Source: Mallotus nudiflorus (Eukaryota; Streptophyta; Magnoliopsida; Malpighiales; Euphorbiaceae). From it: a stretch of 64,000 bases of DNA. Of the stretch, positions 1 through 12,561 are shown piece after piece; position 1 is the first letter of the stretch; each line of letters starts with the position of its first letter. The stretch covers positions 2,232,001 to 2,296,000 of the forward strand of contig CANTUR010000070.1 in assembly GCA_947683625.1 (NCBI GenBank), given 5' to 3'. Position numbers and translations under genes: made by a program. Under the pieces are notes generated by a model. The model was not told where the DNA came from and made no database searches. It saw nothing but the letters and a program-made list of their open reading frames with translations.

Positions 1-232
1 GAAGCAAGGCTGCTATGGTGACAGAAAGCCAAGCTTAATAATAGGCTACAACTGAAGCTATACTTCTATGGTGATGGCTCAATAGACATATTTTTGAAAT
101 TAAGAAAAGAGATGTTGGAGACATAATATGAACAGTAGGCTGCAACTGAAGTAAGACTACCATGATGACAGAAAGCTTGTCTCAATAGTAGGCTTCAATT
201 GAAGTCTTACTTCCATAGTGACAACAAACTTT
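1..232. repeat. Degenerate short direct repeats
   Basis: Related segments recur at about 39-76, 132-180 and 185-230. Each carries a variant of AGTAGGCTGCAACTGAAG followed by an imperfect copy of TCTATGGTGATG. The copies are irregularly spaced and diverged. They probably belong to the decayed transposon that extends into this edge of the window. No gene is visible. Confidence 0.4.
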
Positions 233-299
233 TAAAATATCCAACAGACGTATTTTTGAATTTTTTAAAAAAAAGAGACATTAGAGACATAATCATTAG

Positions 300-1274
300 C
301 TCCAACAACCATATTTTTTAAGATTGATCTATATATATGTGCTCTAGAGTTATGATAATAAGAATACACACTACATTACTCTTTGATTATCAAAAACTCT
401 CTAAGCATTCATTAAGCTTCATTTTTTTGTATCAATATTCTTTGTATTGATTAACTCTTATGAGAGTTAGTTGTGTGATAGAAATAGAACTTTATCTTCA
501 TCTAATATTAGGATAGATTAAAAAGGAAGTGAGGTATATTTCTAGTAGAATTAGTTTAAGTGTTTAGCTATTAAAACACTTGGGAATTGGTTTAAGAGTG
601 AGTTTAGAAACTCTTGTTTATTTAGTAGAAGAGTTAGCCTTAAAAATCTTATTTGTGTAAGGTTGAAGAGTGAGTCTCAAACTCTTGTAATCTCAATCTT
701 GTGAATGAGATTGTGGGTATTGAAAAATCTTAACTTGGGGATAAGTTAGAAGGAGATGTAGGATTATTAAGAATCTGAACTCGTTAAATTCTTATGTTCA
801 TTGTTCTTCCTACTCAAGGCACTTTCACATGAGCCTATAAATTAGATTGAGACATTGTGTGGATTATAAAATAAAATGATTAAATAAATATAATAATAAC
901 TAAATAAATTAAAACAAATATATATCACATTAATTTATTTTCTTTAATTAATTTTTTAATTATAAAAGGATTATTTTTAAGATTTATTATTAGAGTACGT
1001 ATAATTTTGTTTTATTTTTAAAAAATAATATTGAATAATTACCTTTTTTTATAAAAATAAAATTTTTAATGGTTTATGAAAAATTAGCCGTTTTATCCTT
1101 GCGTTGTGTGGATTGTTTTTATTTATTTATTTATTAGTATAAATATAATAATATATTATTATTCAAAAATATCTTAAACAAATTTAAGATATAAATATTA
1201 CTAATATATATTAGATACTAATTCTATATATAGCATTCATGGTTAGATTGTTAGTGATAACACCAACAAACAAA
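300..1274 (+). mobile_element. Possible copia-type LTR/leader remnant, then AT-rich filler
   Basis: The stretch at 325-345 is TATA-like. It is followed by a T-rich leader and by a segment near 750-830 (GGAGATGTAGGATTATTAAG and following bases) that resembles the U5 end of many plant copia LTRs. There is no matched partner LTR, PBS or pol in view, so this rests on general resemblance. Bases 850-1274 are very AT-rich and show nothing recognisable. Confidence 0.25.
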
Positions 1275-1288
1275 ATTACAAGATATAT

Positions 1289-1447
1289 GTCAGTGAGAGA
1301 GTAGTTAAGTGGTAACTACTCTTTAGGGGTATCATGAGATGCATGGGTTGATTCCTGTTGTTATTAATTTAAAAGGGGAAGGCTGCTCCCTATTGTGCAA
1401 TCCATCAATGGTAAGATTATATGACCTCCCAATTTACCAAAAAAAAC
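1289..1447 (+). mobile_element. tRNA-derived SINE with target site duplication
   Basis: The element is about 159 bp. The head carries an A-box-like sequence (TAGTTAAGTGG, about 1302) and a B-box-like sequence (GGGTTGATTCC, about 1346), the internal RNA polymerase III promoter spacing of a tRNA-derived SINE. The tail ends TTTACC followed by an A run at 1439-1446. A 14-bp flanking duplication, ATTACAAGATATAT at 1275-1288 and ATTACAGGATATAT at 1448-1461 (one mismatch), supports LINE-mediated insertion. The short open frame inside is chance. I did not assign a named SINE family. Confidence 0.65.
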
Positions 1448-1559
1448 ATTACAGGATATATATTTCTCTCAAGCAATTAGCAAATATACAAAATTACAAT
1501 TGGTATTTTAGTTTGTTTAATATTAACTCTAGTAATTAAACAGTAATATTATCATTTTC

Positions 1560-3449
1560 TTCCACACTATTTGTGGACACTTGGTTTGATCAGCTTGTAA
1601 CGAAGCTCAATGATGAGAAGATATGAATCTTGAATGCAAGAGGCCTAAAACCTTTTTGAGAATGGACCTAAAAGTCCAAATTTTCATTTATATCCAACCC
1701 AAGCCTAAACCCATAAATAAAAGGCTTAGCCTAAAGGCCCAACCACAATTAGGGTCGAAGAGGCGATGCCTTTATGGTGCTTACTTTGGTGAGGCAACAC
1801 CTCTTGGAAGAGGCGTTGCCTCTTTACCAGCCACTTGCATAAGCATTAAATGCAGAGATAATAATGGTGGACAAGTGGGTGGGCCCCACCTCCTATTGAC
1901 CTGAGTATATTGTGTGAAAATAAGACTTTAAAGGTAGAAAAGTGACTAAAAAAAGGTGTGTAATGATAGAGGAAAAAGGGGGATGTCTTGTCAAAGGCAT
2001 AAGGAGTTTAAAAAGGTATGGAAAGAGACTTTAAAAGGGGGAAAAATTTTTTTGGAGAGGGGGTTGGCTAGTTTGTAGCTAAACAACTAAAGAAAAATTA
2101 AGAGAAAAGAGAGAAGTAAAGAGAGTTTAGCTTGAGGTTTCATTCTTGAAAGGAGAAGAAATGAGATCTCTTGCATTTAAGTGAGGATTGAAAACCACAA
2201 ACTCATATTTGAGGGCTGAGTTAGGAGCTTCAAACTTGTCTTGAGCAATAAAAGCCTTCATTTTTAAGCGTTAAACTCTTAATTTACATAAAGTTCTTTC
2301 TTTATTTTCCTTTTTTTTAGATTCATTACTTCCTTGTGCTACATTTATGATATGATCTATTAAGTTATTAGATATAATTATAAGTCTTTAGTCATTTACA
2401 TGTCATACTATCTTACTTAAGACCGAAGCAAATTTCTTAAGTGTTCCTGTGTCTAGCAGTCAAAAGGCATCACCTCTTTATATTAAGGCAACATGGTATT
2501 GCCTCTATGCACAGAGATGATGCCTTATTGATGAGGTGTCGTTACATTAACAGAGTCACAGGTGACTTGATTTTAAACTCTTTTGTTCACTATATTTGAT
2601 TTGTGTTCCTTTATGTGTTTTCATATTGCTACACTTTAATCTTTTGTACAATTATTATGGTATTTTGTCTAATGAAAGATTTGTGGTCATTATTTATATT
2701 TATATTTACTTGGTTTATGAAATTAACTTTATGGCTTTCTTTTATAGGATTTATGTATATTTGTGGAGATTAATGTTTTGCTCAACATAAGAACCTTGAG
2801 ATGATTTAAATCATCAAATAATTATTCCTTAACTAATCTTTGCAATTTTTTACTTTTATTTATCTTATTTTTATTTTGCATATTAGAAAGGTAATTTATT
2901 TCCTTTTTCTTTTATTGGTTTATTTCTATTTATTTTACTCTTTCTAGCATAAAAAAAGGATTAATGTGCTTGCAAGGAAAGGAGGAAGAAAATAGATTAC
3001 ATTTATCCTTATTTTTGTGAATGGATGTTTATTTATGCGATAAATGTTGTAAATCATATTAAAATGCATGAATTTGAATTAATGTGCAAACTTAGACTTC
3101 AACATAAAATTGGAAATTATTTTGAAGGCCATTACAATTTGCATAATAATAATAAAATAATTGAATAATTAAAGGTAATAAAATAAAAAACACATACGAA
3201 GGCCAATCGTAAGGTTGGGTGGGCATTCCAAAAACCCATACCTAGTTTTTGAACCCATTCTTTGAGGATGGCTGCTAGGAACCTCCGTGGAATCTAGTTG
3301 TTATACAGTGTGTCCTGGGTCTTATCCTGATGGTGACTCCTTCTCCAATTTAGGCCTTGAGCCTATTTTATATTTCATAGTGAGCCTTGAGTTCACATAG
3401 TGCCATGGTCACTAAACACTTGGGTGCGCATTTAACCCTACTGCCTACA
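1560..3449 (+). mobile_element. 5' LTR region of a Tat/Ogre-type Ty3/gypsy element (left end approximate)
   Basis: The right end is set by CTGCCTACA followed at 3451 by a primer-binding-site-like TGGCGACTCC. A TATA-like TTTAAAAGGG near 2030 precedes an A/G-rich leader, a plausible U3/R boundary. The region carries copies of an AGAGGCG..CGCCTCT motif at 1757-1825 and 2469-2545. The left boundary is uncertain because no second LTR was found to align to it. Confidence 0.45.
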
Positions 3450-3450
3450 G

Positions 3451-3468
3451 TGGCGACTCCACTAGGAA
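3451..3468 (+). other. Primer binding site of the Tat-type element
   Basis: TGGCGACTCCACTAGGAA lies one base after the inferred LTR end. Plant Tat/Ogre elements typically carry a TGGCGACTC-type PBS, reported as complementary to a tRNA-Arg 3' end. The position between a long LTR and the gag remnant fits. The tRNA identity is recalled, not computed. Confidence 0.55.
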
Positions 3469-4274
3469 TTGAGAAACTGATTCTAGTGTTTTATATTTTA
3501 TCATTTTTAATTATTCCTTTATTCCTTTTGCATTCATTTCATATTTTTATATAATGAGCACTCAGTCCCAAATAAATTGATGATAGTTGTTGCTTTATTG
3601 TCTGTGTTTCACTTAAAATCGGTGGTGAAGTATTTGATTATTATCACTCATAGTACGTACTCATCCATGTCGTATGGACCCTTGAGTGGGGAGACGTAAT
3701 GGAGGTATATTATTATAAGAGCCGAAGTTTATTACCTAAGACTTAGCTCATGTAATGACTAAGTAATTTCCTTAGGATTTTCCCCCAAATGTATATGCTT
3801 CATGCCATATAGTAATCCTTGAAATAAGGCCCAAGCCAGTTATAGATGGATCATGTCAGGATGGGCCTTTAATGCCCATTATAGCCCATTAAGATGGATT
3901 TTTGATTTATTTAAAAGAATCACTACTTGTTTGTTTCATTTGGAGAGTTATCTTCCATACGTCAGTTTTGTTATCCCCTGTTGATGATTAAAACCCAAGC
4001 TAAAAATTCTAGGATAAGAAACTCGCCATTGAATACATGGGTAGAAGAAATAAGGGTAGAGGTTATCATTTTAAAGCTTTGTGTTTATTTCTTTATTATG
4101 TGTAAATAGAGTGTTTGTTTTCTTTATTTAAATAATAAAATGAATCTTCATATCATGCATACACGTCATGCATAATTCTAACCTATGTTGGTTGTAGATA
4201 TAAATCCACATCATTCTTTTATTTGGATATGGTCTGACACTGGTCACCTAGTTAGAGCTTCCAAAGAAACAGTA
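3469..4274 (+). other. Leader between PBS and gag of the Tat-type element
   Basis: This is AT-rich untranslated leader of about 800 bp. I see no conserved domain; the 60-codon open frame at 3927 has no recognisable motif. Long untranslated leaders are usual in this lineage. Confidence 0.4.
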
Positions 4275-5520
4275 ATGGCAGGTTTTGATCCTGATGCATT
4301 CAAGGTATAGTTGAAAGCAGAAATAGTTTAGCAAACTCGAACAATCATGCAAGAAATGATGGAATCAGATAGATGGAAACAAATCTTGATGTTGAACCTT
4401 CTACAAGGCAACAAGTAGAGGATGATTAGGAAAATTTATTGGCAGAACTTGTAATATGGACACTTCTAAGACTGTAGAAAAGACTGACTGGGCTAAGATA
4501 TGACTAAGGCCATAGCTTAAGTCCAAATGATGATGAAGGAGAAAGGGATTGATGCTCCGATGGACTACACCGATCTCGACTTAGATGAGGATGATGACCC
4601 TCTTCCATAGAACTTTAAGTTCCCTAACATGAAAAAGTATTTTAGGATTGATGACTTGCACTTGCATTTGAGACAATATATGACCTACATGAGGGCCACT
4701 GAATTGACTAAGGCTCAGATAGTTATGTAATTTCCTATGTCATTAGAGGGTTCTTCGATTCGATGGTACTATGCTTTAGAATCACATGTGCAGAATGATT
4801 GGAAAGAGCAATGCGCTATATTTGTAAAAAAGTACAATCTGAATGCTCAGATGGAGGTGTCTCTGAGGGACTTACAAAACACTAGACACAAAATTTAATA
4901 AGTCTTTTGCTAACTACTTTACCAGATGGAGAGGGAAGATAGCACAGATGAGGCATAAACCTGTTGAGTCTGATAAATTGATGATAACAATGAAGGGTTG
5001 TGTTCTATTACTCTCCAAGAAGTTGAAAGACCTTAAGATTAAAAGTTTTGAAGAATTATATAGGTTTGGGGTATAAAAAGAGTCTAATTTGGCATAAAAA
5101 AAGTTCTTCAATAGAAGGTCTAGCGGTAAAGAAGCAAGTGGCTTAAATAGCATTGTGCAAATCAATGCTATTAGGAAACCCCAAAGATTCTCTAATATAA
5201 GTAGGCCTCTTTCAAAATTTTTAGAGAAGTTAATAGAAAAGAATCTTCTACAATATTTACCCCCATAATAACCTCTACTAAATGCTAACCTAAAACTCTA
5301 CTATAAGTTTCATCAAGCCATTGGACATGACACTAACAACTGCACCCGACTAAAACATGACATCCAAGACTTGATCAATTTAGACAAAATTACTGACCTA
5401 GAATCTAGAAAACCAAACACCCAAAATAATCCTTTACCTAACTATAGAAATGTACCACCACTAAATGCACCTATCCTCATGATTAACACTGGTTTGACGA
5501 AAGAGTAGTTCTTTAACTCT
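4275..5520 (+). pseudogene. Decayed gag of the Tat-type element
   Basis: Translation from ATG 4275 starts MAGFDPDAF and is broken by several stops and at least one frameshift near 4890. Readable pieces include the capsid-like block around 4640-5080 (SLRDLQNTR, then SFANYFTRWR and KLKDLKIKSFEELY) and a degenerate nucleocapsid-type finger near 5300-5380 (YYKFHQAIGHDTNNC). There Tyr stands where a first Cys is expected for this lineage (usually YCxFH..GHxTExC). Such gag proteins build the virus-like particle and package RNA. The reading is interrupted too often to be functional. Confidence 0.7.
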
Positions 5521-5889
5521 TTCGTTAATGTCATACCCAGTTCACCAAAACCAAACCTTGAACCACAAAGCCCATAACCCTTTGAATTGTCTATTAGCAT
5601 GGTAGATATCTAGATTTCTAATAAAGAAGGGGGATAAGTTGACATGTGGGATAGTGATGAAGAGAGAGTGATCCAATTAGTTAGGAAGGTTGTTGAAGGG
5701 AAAAGATGAGGACCAACCAATATCTGAGGTTGAAACTAAAATTGAGAATAAGGAGATGGATAAAGAAGAGAAAAAAATGAACAAAAATCTATGGCTAGTG
5801 TCTAGGAATTGCTCATGAATTCTAAGATCCATTAGGAGGCATTAGTCCAAGATTTATACTAGAAAAAGGTCCCTAGAACTTACACTCCC

Positions 5890-6636
5890 GAACATATTGT
5901 GAATTCTTTGATGAAGAGTCCTGAAGGAGCTATTTTGTTCATTGATGATGACTTGCCATTAGAAGGAAGAGAGCACTATAAAGCCTTATTCATCAAAGCT
6001 GAGGTAAAAGGCAAGCTAACCTGTTACGTGATGGTGGACAATGGCTTTGCTATTAATATGTGCCCCTTCAAAATTTTGCCTAAGCTTAGACTCACTATGG
6101 CTGAACTTAAGCCATTTGATGTGATTATCAAAGCATATGATGATACAAAGCAGAATGTTGAGGGAACTTTCCAAGCTCTGGTTAAGACTGGACCCATTGA
6201 GGCTTGGGTCAATTTGCATGTGATTGACATCTCAATCACTTTTGCTATTCTATGGGGAAGACCTTAGTTTCATCCTTTGGGAGGTGTACTATCTACTGTG
6301 CATAAAAAGATCAAATTTCCATATAAAGGGTAAGTGGTTATGATCTTAATAAAAATTGAAGTTGCTATCGCTACTCTAAAATTAACTCCAAAGGAAATTC
6401 TTATCAATCCAAGCTTTGAGGTCTGCATGCTGTATAAAGATGAGCTTAATGAAAGGATTATGAATATGATGAGGAATATGAATTTTATGCCCGACATAGG
6501 ATTGGGGAAGAACCAGAATGGACCACTAGAGTTTATGAAACAGAAAGTGCCAATTTTAAAGTACGGGATTAGGTATCACGAAGATGAAGATTCTAACAAT
6601 GATAAAGAAATTAGAAATAAAAAAAGGGCACTCTAG
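5890..6636 (+). pseudogene. Decayed aspartic protease and G-patch-like segment of the Tat-type polyprotein
   Basis: An open stretch from 5899 contains VDNGFAINMCP at the retropepsin active-site position. Tat-lineage proteases use a DNG-S/A core, so the Asp is kept and the following Ser is Phe. The block ends in AILWGRP and, after a stop at 6265, continues with FHPLGGVLSTVHKKIKF, the lineage's usual segment after protease. The frame at 6334-6636 contains FMPDIGLGKNQNG, a G-patch-like glycine motif often seen after protease in plant gypsy elements. In-frame stops show it is a relic. Confidence 0.7.
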
Positions 6637-7214
6637 GAGACATTTGTGAAGGAAGGCAACGGGTATCCATATAAGGGAGCTCCTGAACCGTTAATTCTTG
6701 TTAGGAAGTTAGTCCTTGGGTTTGAGATTTTCACGAACTATATAAATAAGGTTGAGGAGGTTGCTGTTAAAGAGAAAATAGTGGAAGACCTAGTGCTAAC
6801 TCTAGAATAAGAAGAGGACATTCCTGCTACGGAGTTGAAGGACACTGCTGATCAGGAAGAGGAGCTGGACCTGGAGACCTACATTTTGAAATCTGTCATG
6901 GATGATTTCTATAATGATTTTGACATTTCTCTTTCTACCTTATTTGAAACTGATAACTTGTTTTTCTTTAAAGTTGATGCAGTAAAATCTAACTTTACTT
7001 ATTTGTGTGATGTGTTTCCTAATGGTTATTTTGTTTATGATTATCATTTCATGCATATGTTTGACATTAATTCTGTATGACATGAATAATTTAATTTAGG
7101 CATAAATGATAACCCTAAAAATATATTGATTGCTTTTGATTTAACTTTTGATAAGAGAGAAAAAATGAAACTCTAAAAAGAAGACATAAAGTATTTTCTT
7201 AGGGCTATAAGGAT

Positions 7215-7960
7215 ATGCCTGGGATTGATAGGGGGATCAAAAAATATAGGATCCCTACATACCCTCACATCACACCTATAAAGCAGAAAAAGAGAAGGTT
7301 AAGGCTAGAATGGGCTCTTCTGATTAAGGAAGAAGTTGAAAAACAATTGAAAGTGAAGTTTTTAAAAGCAGTAGGAGACACCCAATGGTTGACGAATATA
7401 GTCCAAGTCCCTAAGAAATATAGGAGAGTCAGGATATATATGGATTATGGGCATTTTAACAAAGCTTGCCCAAAATATAACTTTTTCTTACCGCATATTG
7501 ACACTTTAGTCTATAGTGCAGCTTCCAGTGTGATGTATTCTTTCATGGATGTCTTCTTAGGGTATAATCAAATCATGATGGTAGTGATAGATAAGCTAAA
7601 AATGTAGATAAGCTGAAAATGTCCTTCACTACGAAATGAGGTATCTACTACTATTTGGTCATGCCATTTGTATTGAAGAATACTAGGCCTACCTATTAGA
7701 GGATGGCCACTACTTGCTACATCATATGATCCATAAAGAGATAGAAGTGTATATGGATGACATGATGGTGAAATCTTTAACTAAAGAAGAGCACTTTGAG
7801 GCTCGAAACAATTTCCTAGCGTGGGCTAATAAATATAACCTTCGATTAAACCCAAAGAAGTGTATTTTCAAAGTAACTTATGGGAAGCTATTAGGACATA
7901 TTATCAGCCAGAATGGAATAGAGGTGGATCCATAAAAGGTCAAAAAAATTAAAGAGATAT
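7215..7960 (+). pseudogene. Decayed reverse transcriptase of the Tat-type element
   Basis: The frame at 7215-7607 opens with MPGIDRGIKKYRIPTYPH and contains VPKKYRRVRIYMDYGHFNKA and the catalytic-Asp block SFMDVFLGYNQI. A gap with a duplicated, shifted segment follows at 7604-7700. The catalytic YMDD box then appears at 7714-7935 in VYMDDMMVKSLTKEEHF, followed by the thumb motif KLLGHIISQNGIEVDP. The phrase order matches Tat-lineage Ty3/gypsy RT. Multiple stops and a frameshift make it non-functional. Confidence 0.8.
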
Positions 7961-8990
7961 CTACACTAAAAAATGAAAAAGAAGTCAGAGGGTTCATCAG
8001 GCAATTGTAGTACATTAGTAGATTTATAACTAAGCTAACTACCATTTATGAGCCAATCTTTAAACTCCTAAGGAAGAATCAACCAGTAATCTAGGATGAT
8101 AAGTGTTAGCAAACTTTTAAAGCTATTAAGAATTATTTGATGAATCCTTTTGTCTTATAGCTTCCAAAGCTAGGTAAACCCTTAATTCTTTATCTGGCTA
8201 TTAAGAAGGATGTAGTAGGGAAAATGTTAACTTAAAAAGGTGAAGAAAAAGTTGAGCATGTAGTGTATTACTTAAGTAAGAAACTCCTACAGTATAAAGC
8301 CAACTATAGCCTGGTAGAGAAAACGTGCTTAGTTGTGATTTAGGCAACTAAGAAGCTTCTACATTATTTTAAATCTTATAGAGTATAAGCAGTTTCCAAA
8401 CACAAGCCCTTCAGATACCTTTAATAAACTCCATCACTAATGGGAAAATTGGCTAAAAGGGTAGTCCTGCTCATCGAGTTTGATATAGATTATATGGCAA
8501 ACAAAGTAGTGAAGGGGATAGCAATAACATACTTCTTGGCTCAAAGTCTGATGGAGGATGAACAAGAGTAGGAACTAGAATTTCCAGATGAGCATCTAGG
8601 GGCAATAGAGGTCCAAGGATGGAAAATGTACTTAGATGGGACAGTTAATAATAAAAGGATAGGCATCGATGTAATTTTGATCACACTAAAAGGAGAAATG
8701 ATTCCGAAAAGGTTAGATTTTAAAGTAACTAACAATCAAATTGAATATGAAGTCTGTATTTTTGGTTGAAAGCACTTTTGAATGTGGGGGCAAAGGAGGT
8801 CACAGTTAATAGGGATTCTATGTTAGTAATAAAATAGATTTCCTATAAATGGAAAGTAAAAGAAGAAAAGCTATTGGGATTAATCGGCCACTATTTTATT
8901 AGCTTTCACATAATGTAGATTTGTACATACGAGAAGAGAATCAGATGGCAGATGCTTTAGCCACTTTAGCTTTGATGTAGGAAGGAGGAA
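7960..8990 (+). pseudogene. Decayed RNase H plus second, archaeal-type RNase H
   Basis: After the RT tail (VRGFI, then a stop) the canonical RNase H remnant is read at about 8150-8560 (LILYLAIKKDVVGKML, YYLSKKLLQYKANYSLVEK). A second RNase H-like block starts near 8615 with GWKMYLDGTVNNKRIGI and continues NNQIEYEVCIFG. Having a dual RNase H (RH then aRH) before integrase is a hallmark of Tat/Ogre elements and separates them from chromoviruses and Athila. TAG/TAA stops occur throughout. Confidence 0.75.
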
Positions 8991-9029
8991 AACAGACAAA
9001 AGTGAAACCTGTTATTCTTGTAAAGTCTC

Positions 9030-9840
9030 AAATCCCCTATTATGAGGAGATAAGAGTAATGCCAGTTGACCCTATAGAAAAGCCTTGATTTCATGATTTT
9101 CATCAGGATTTAGAAATAGGACAATTTTTTTAAGATACAAATAAGAAGGAAAGAATGTCTCTGAGAATGTTGTCTCGACAATTCATCATTCATAATGGGA
9201 TGTTGTATAAAAGAATGCCGATTGAGGTGCACCTAATATCTGTTGATAAGGATGAGGCCCAAAAAGTCGTGGAAGCAGTTCATAAAGGTGTATGTGGGGT
9301 GCTTATGAATAGGACAGTTCTTACTAAGAAAATAGATTGTTAGGGGTATTTTAGGTTGACCATGGAGACTAATTATGTGAAGTTTGTAAAGAAGTGCCAT
9401 AACTATCAAGTGTGTGGAGATGTAAGCCATATGCCTTCTATGGAAATTTAAGGATTAACTTCTCCATAGCCATTCACAGTTTGGGAAATTAATATTATTG
9501 GAGAAATAACACCAAAAGCATCTAACGGTCATCATTATATTGTGGTGGCATTTGATTATTTCTCTAAGTGGGTTGAAGCGAAACCATTCACAACTATTAG
9601 AGCAAAATAGATGGCAAGGTTTATAGAAAAGATCTGTAGATATTGGTTGCCTCATCATGTTATCACTGACAATGATGTTTAGTTTAGGGCAGAAATGACC
9701 ACTTTATTAAAGGAATATAGAATTGAGCATTATAAATTGTCTCTATATAGGCCGCAAGCAAATGGAGCAGTAGAAGCAGCCAACAAGAATGTGAAGAAGA
9801 TTCTGTCCAAAATACTGGAGAATTATAAGCATTGGGAAAG
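9030..9840 (+). pseudogene. Decayed integrase, N-terminal part and catalytic core (split by an insertion)
   Basis: This block reads an HHCC-like zinc region (about 9280-9430) and then the catalytic core. WEINIIGEITPKASNGHHY has Asn where the first catalytic Asp is expected. ITDNDV keeps the second Asp. PQANGAVEAANKNVKK keeps the Glu and is a signature phrase of the Tat lineage. Reading stops at 9840, where another LTR element is inserted, and resumes at 15325. Several stops are present, so this is a relic. Confidence 0.8.
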
Positions 9841-9844
9841 CTAT

Positions 9845-11021
9845 TGTTAGCATAATTCCGCAAGTATACGAATCATGGCAAGTAATAAAGTGATAAGTAG
9901 AGTATTGTTCCCATGAGGAAAAGGTACCAAGTACTAACTGTCAATCAATTTTTCCTAACTAGCACAAATCAAATTATATTGTAATAATTAAATTAAATAA
10001 ATTAAAATAAACTATCTACTTTAATTAAACTAATTAAATTAATGGGGATAAACTAGAGATTGAGTTTATTTCACTATTTAAGACTTGAATTAAGGAATTA
10101 AGTTCAATTATTTCATTGATCACAATAAAGGGTTAACTACTCTAAATTAGTCTCTTTCGAGATCATTTAAGTATGCCAAAACTAATTACCGCCTATTTTC
10201 ATGGTCAAGTCAATTAATTAGGATTCATTAAGTTCTTTAGCAATTTATTGATCCTCAAAGGATTCGTCTACTTTTATGATCGAGATTCCTAAGTCTTATG
10301 AATTATAAGCTAGTAAATCACTTAACTTTCACTGATGACAATCTACCCATAAACATAAAATCATTTGGGCCCTTAATTGAATACAAGATATTAAGCACAA
10401 CTCATAAAATTGACTGACAATTAAATCATTAATAAGAAATAAAAATCCCAACAAGTCTAACTAGCTATTCCAAAACCAAATTCTAAAATATTGTTTAGTT
10501 ATTCATGGCTTTAAAAAGAATTACAAACATAAAATAAATAACAAGAGAATGAAGAAGAATAATAGATAAAACTCATTTTAGCTTGCTTTAATCTTTAAAC
10601 CCTTGTTCGCCTTTGTGAGCTTTTGTTTGTATTTTTAGTGTCTAATCCCCCTTAATAGCTCTTTTTAACCTAGAGCTAAAATTCTTTATTTATAGGGAAA
10701 AATACCCTAAATTCATCCAATGACCAAAATAGTAATTTTTCTTCTTCAAAACCTCCTACAATTAGGAAAATAACTTCCTAAAACAGCTCCTTAATTATTG
10801 GCTTGAATCCTGAACTCTTTAGGAAAGCAAAATTCATACGAAAACATATAAAAAAAATGCATAAATTAAATAGGAAACTAAAAAGGAAATAAAATCAAGC
10901 TAATAAACTAAAATCCTAATAAAACACTAAATATAAATAATAAGCAAAATAAAATATAAAGAAATACTAATAAATCCTATGAAAATTAAATAGAAAAATT
11001 ATGCAATTATTGACACTAACA
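9845..11021 (-). repeat. 3' LTR (in element orientation) of the nested element
   Basis: On the + strand it starts TGTTAGCATAATTC and ends ACACTAACA, an imperfect TG..CA inverted end. It is 1177 bp and aligns along its whole length with 14151-15324 with scattered substitutions. Adjacent to its inner edge, 11022-11036 read on the - strand gives a purine-rich AAGTGTGGAGGAATT polypurine tract. Confidence 0.88.
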
Positions 11022-12521
11022 AATTCCTCCACACTTAAACCTTTGGTTATCCTCAAGCAAACACATGAGAACACCTATCATCACAATGAATTTAGCACAT
11101 TGACAAACTTTAACTTGTCCATCCTCCATAATCTTTAGTTAATACAAAACTTATGAATCAAAATTAAATTGATAACTCAAGGTTAAAGATATAAGTTTTG
11201 CCAAATGTAGAGAAAACTTAACTGTTGAATTTCCAAAAACTTACAAGTTGACAATCAAGAAAAACAAAAAAAAAATGATACTACTCACTCAATCCTTAAC
11301 AATCCCCTAAATTCTAACACATAAAAGGTAGCCACACCATTTTTAATTTCAAGCAAGTGCGTTTTAGGCTCCATCTCACTTTTTTTTTTAATTCTCTCTA
11401 ACAAATCTTCCCACTCTTAGTAATCTCCCACTGTTCCTGCACTACTAAATGTGGATACCATTAAGTGGGTCATTTGGATACTCTTACTCTATTTAGAGCA
11501 TTGAAGTAGATTTGGAGCATATAAAGATTGAAATTCAAAAATTTGCTCCGACTTTAAAAAGAGAGATTTTTTTTATGAAGCTACAATTTCATATGCTAAA
11601 CTCAAGAATCGACTAAGAATAAAAAATTGAGTATCACTTACAATCATTTTTCTTAACTATCAATTCACAAAATTCAGTCACTCAAAAGCAAGTAAGCATT
11701 AAGTTTATTAAATTTTCAAAAGTCCTTAACCACAAATTATCAACCTAATTTAAAAATCACAAATTAAGTATTAACAAAAGATTATGAAACATTTACAAGA
11801 AAATCACATTCAATGGCTCTACTCATCATAAGGATAGAGTGTAAAAATTTAAATATGTATATGCTAACATGCAAAAGCAAATATAATTCTAAAATTATAA
11901 CAAACAAAATTAAAATAACATAAAACATAAAAGTATAAAAGTAAAATCTAACTAAATGCAAAATACATGCAAATGTACCTCCCCACACTTAAACTTCATA
12001 TTGTCCTCAATGTGAAAGGAGGAAACAATCACCCAAAGAACAAATAAAACAAACAAGTAATAAAATTAAAGGAAGTAAATGAAAAAAAAACTAATACTCC
12101 CCTAGTGTGATGCTCCACTCTTCGCCTTGTGGTGGTGGAAAATTGATAACCACGTTAGAGATCAAGAGCAAAGAACATCACCTAGACAAAATTAAAAACA
12201 AAGTAAAATAAAAATTGATTAAACGTACAACTAAATTAAGCATAAATTCATGAAAATTAAGAGCAACCTATATAAAGCCAAAAATAGAAATTCTATATGA
12301 ATGTATAGATTGAAAAATTATGCCCAAAATTTGAATTTGAATTAAATTGATTAAAATTCATGTAATCCTTAAATAAAATTGAACAGTGCCCATTAAATAA
12401 TCAAGAAAATAATGCTTAATGTAACATAATATAAAAATTCTAAACTGCCATTTAAATTCCTAAAAAAAGTTATGAGAAAAAAATAAAATAAAACAAAACA
12501 AAAGTGTTTGTGTGTGCACGT

Positions 12522-12561
<40 letters not shown>

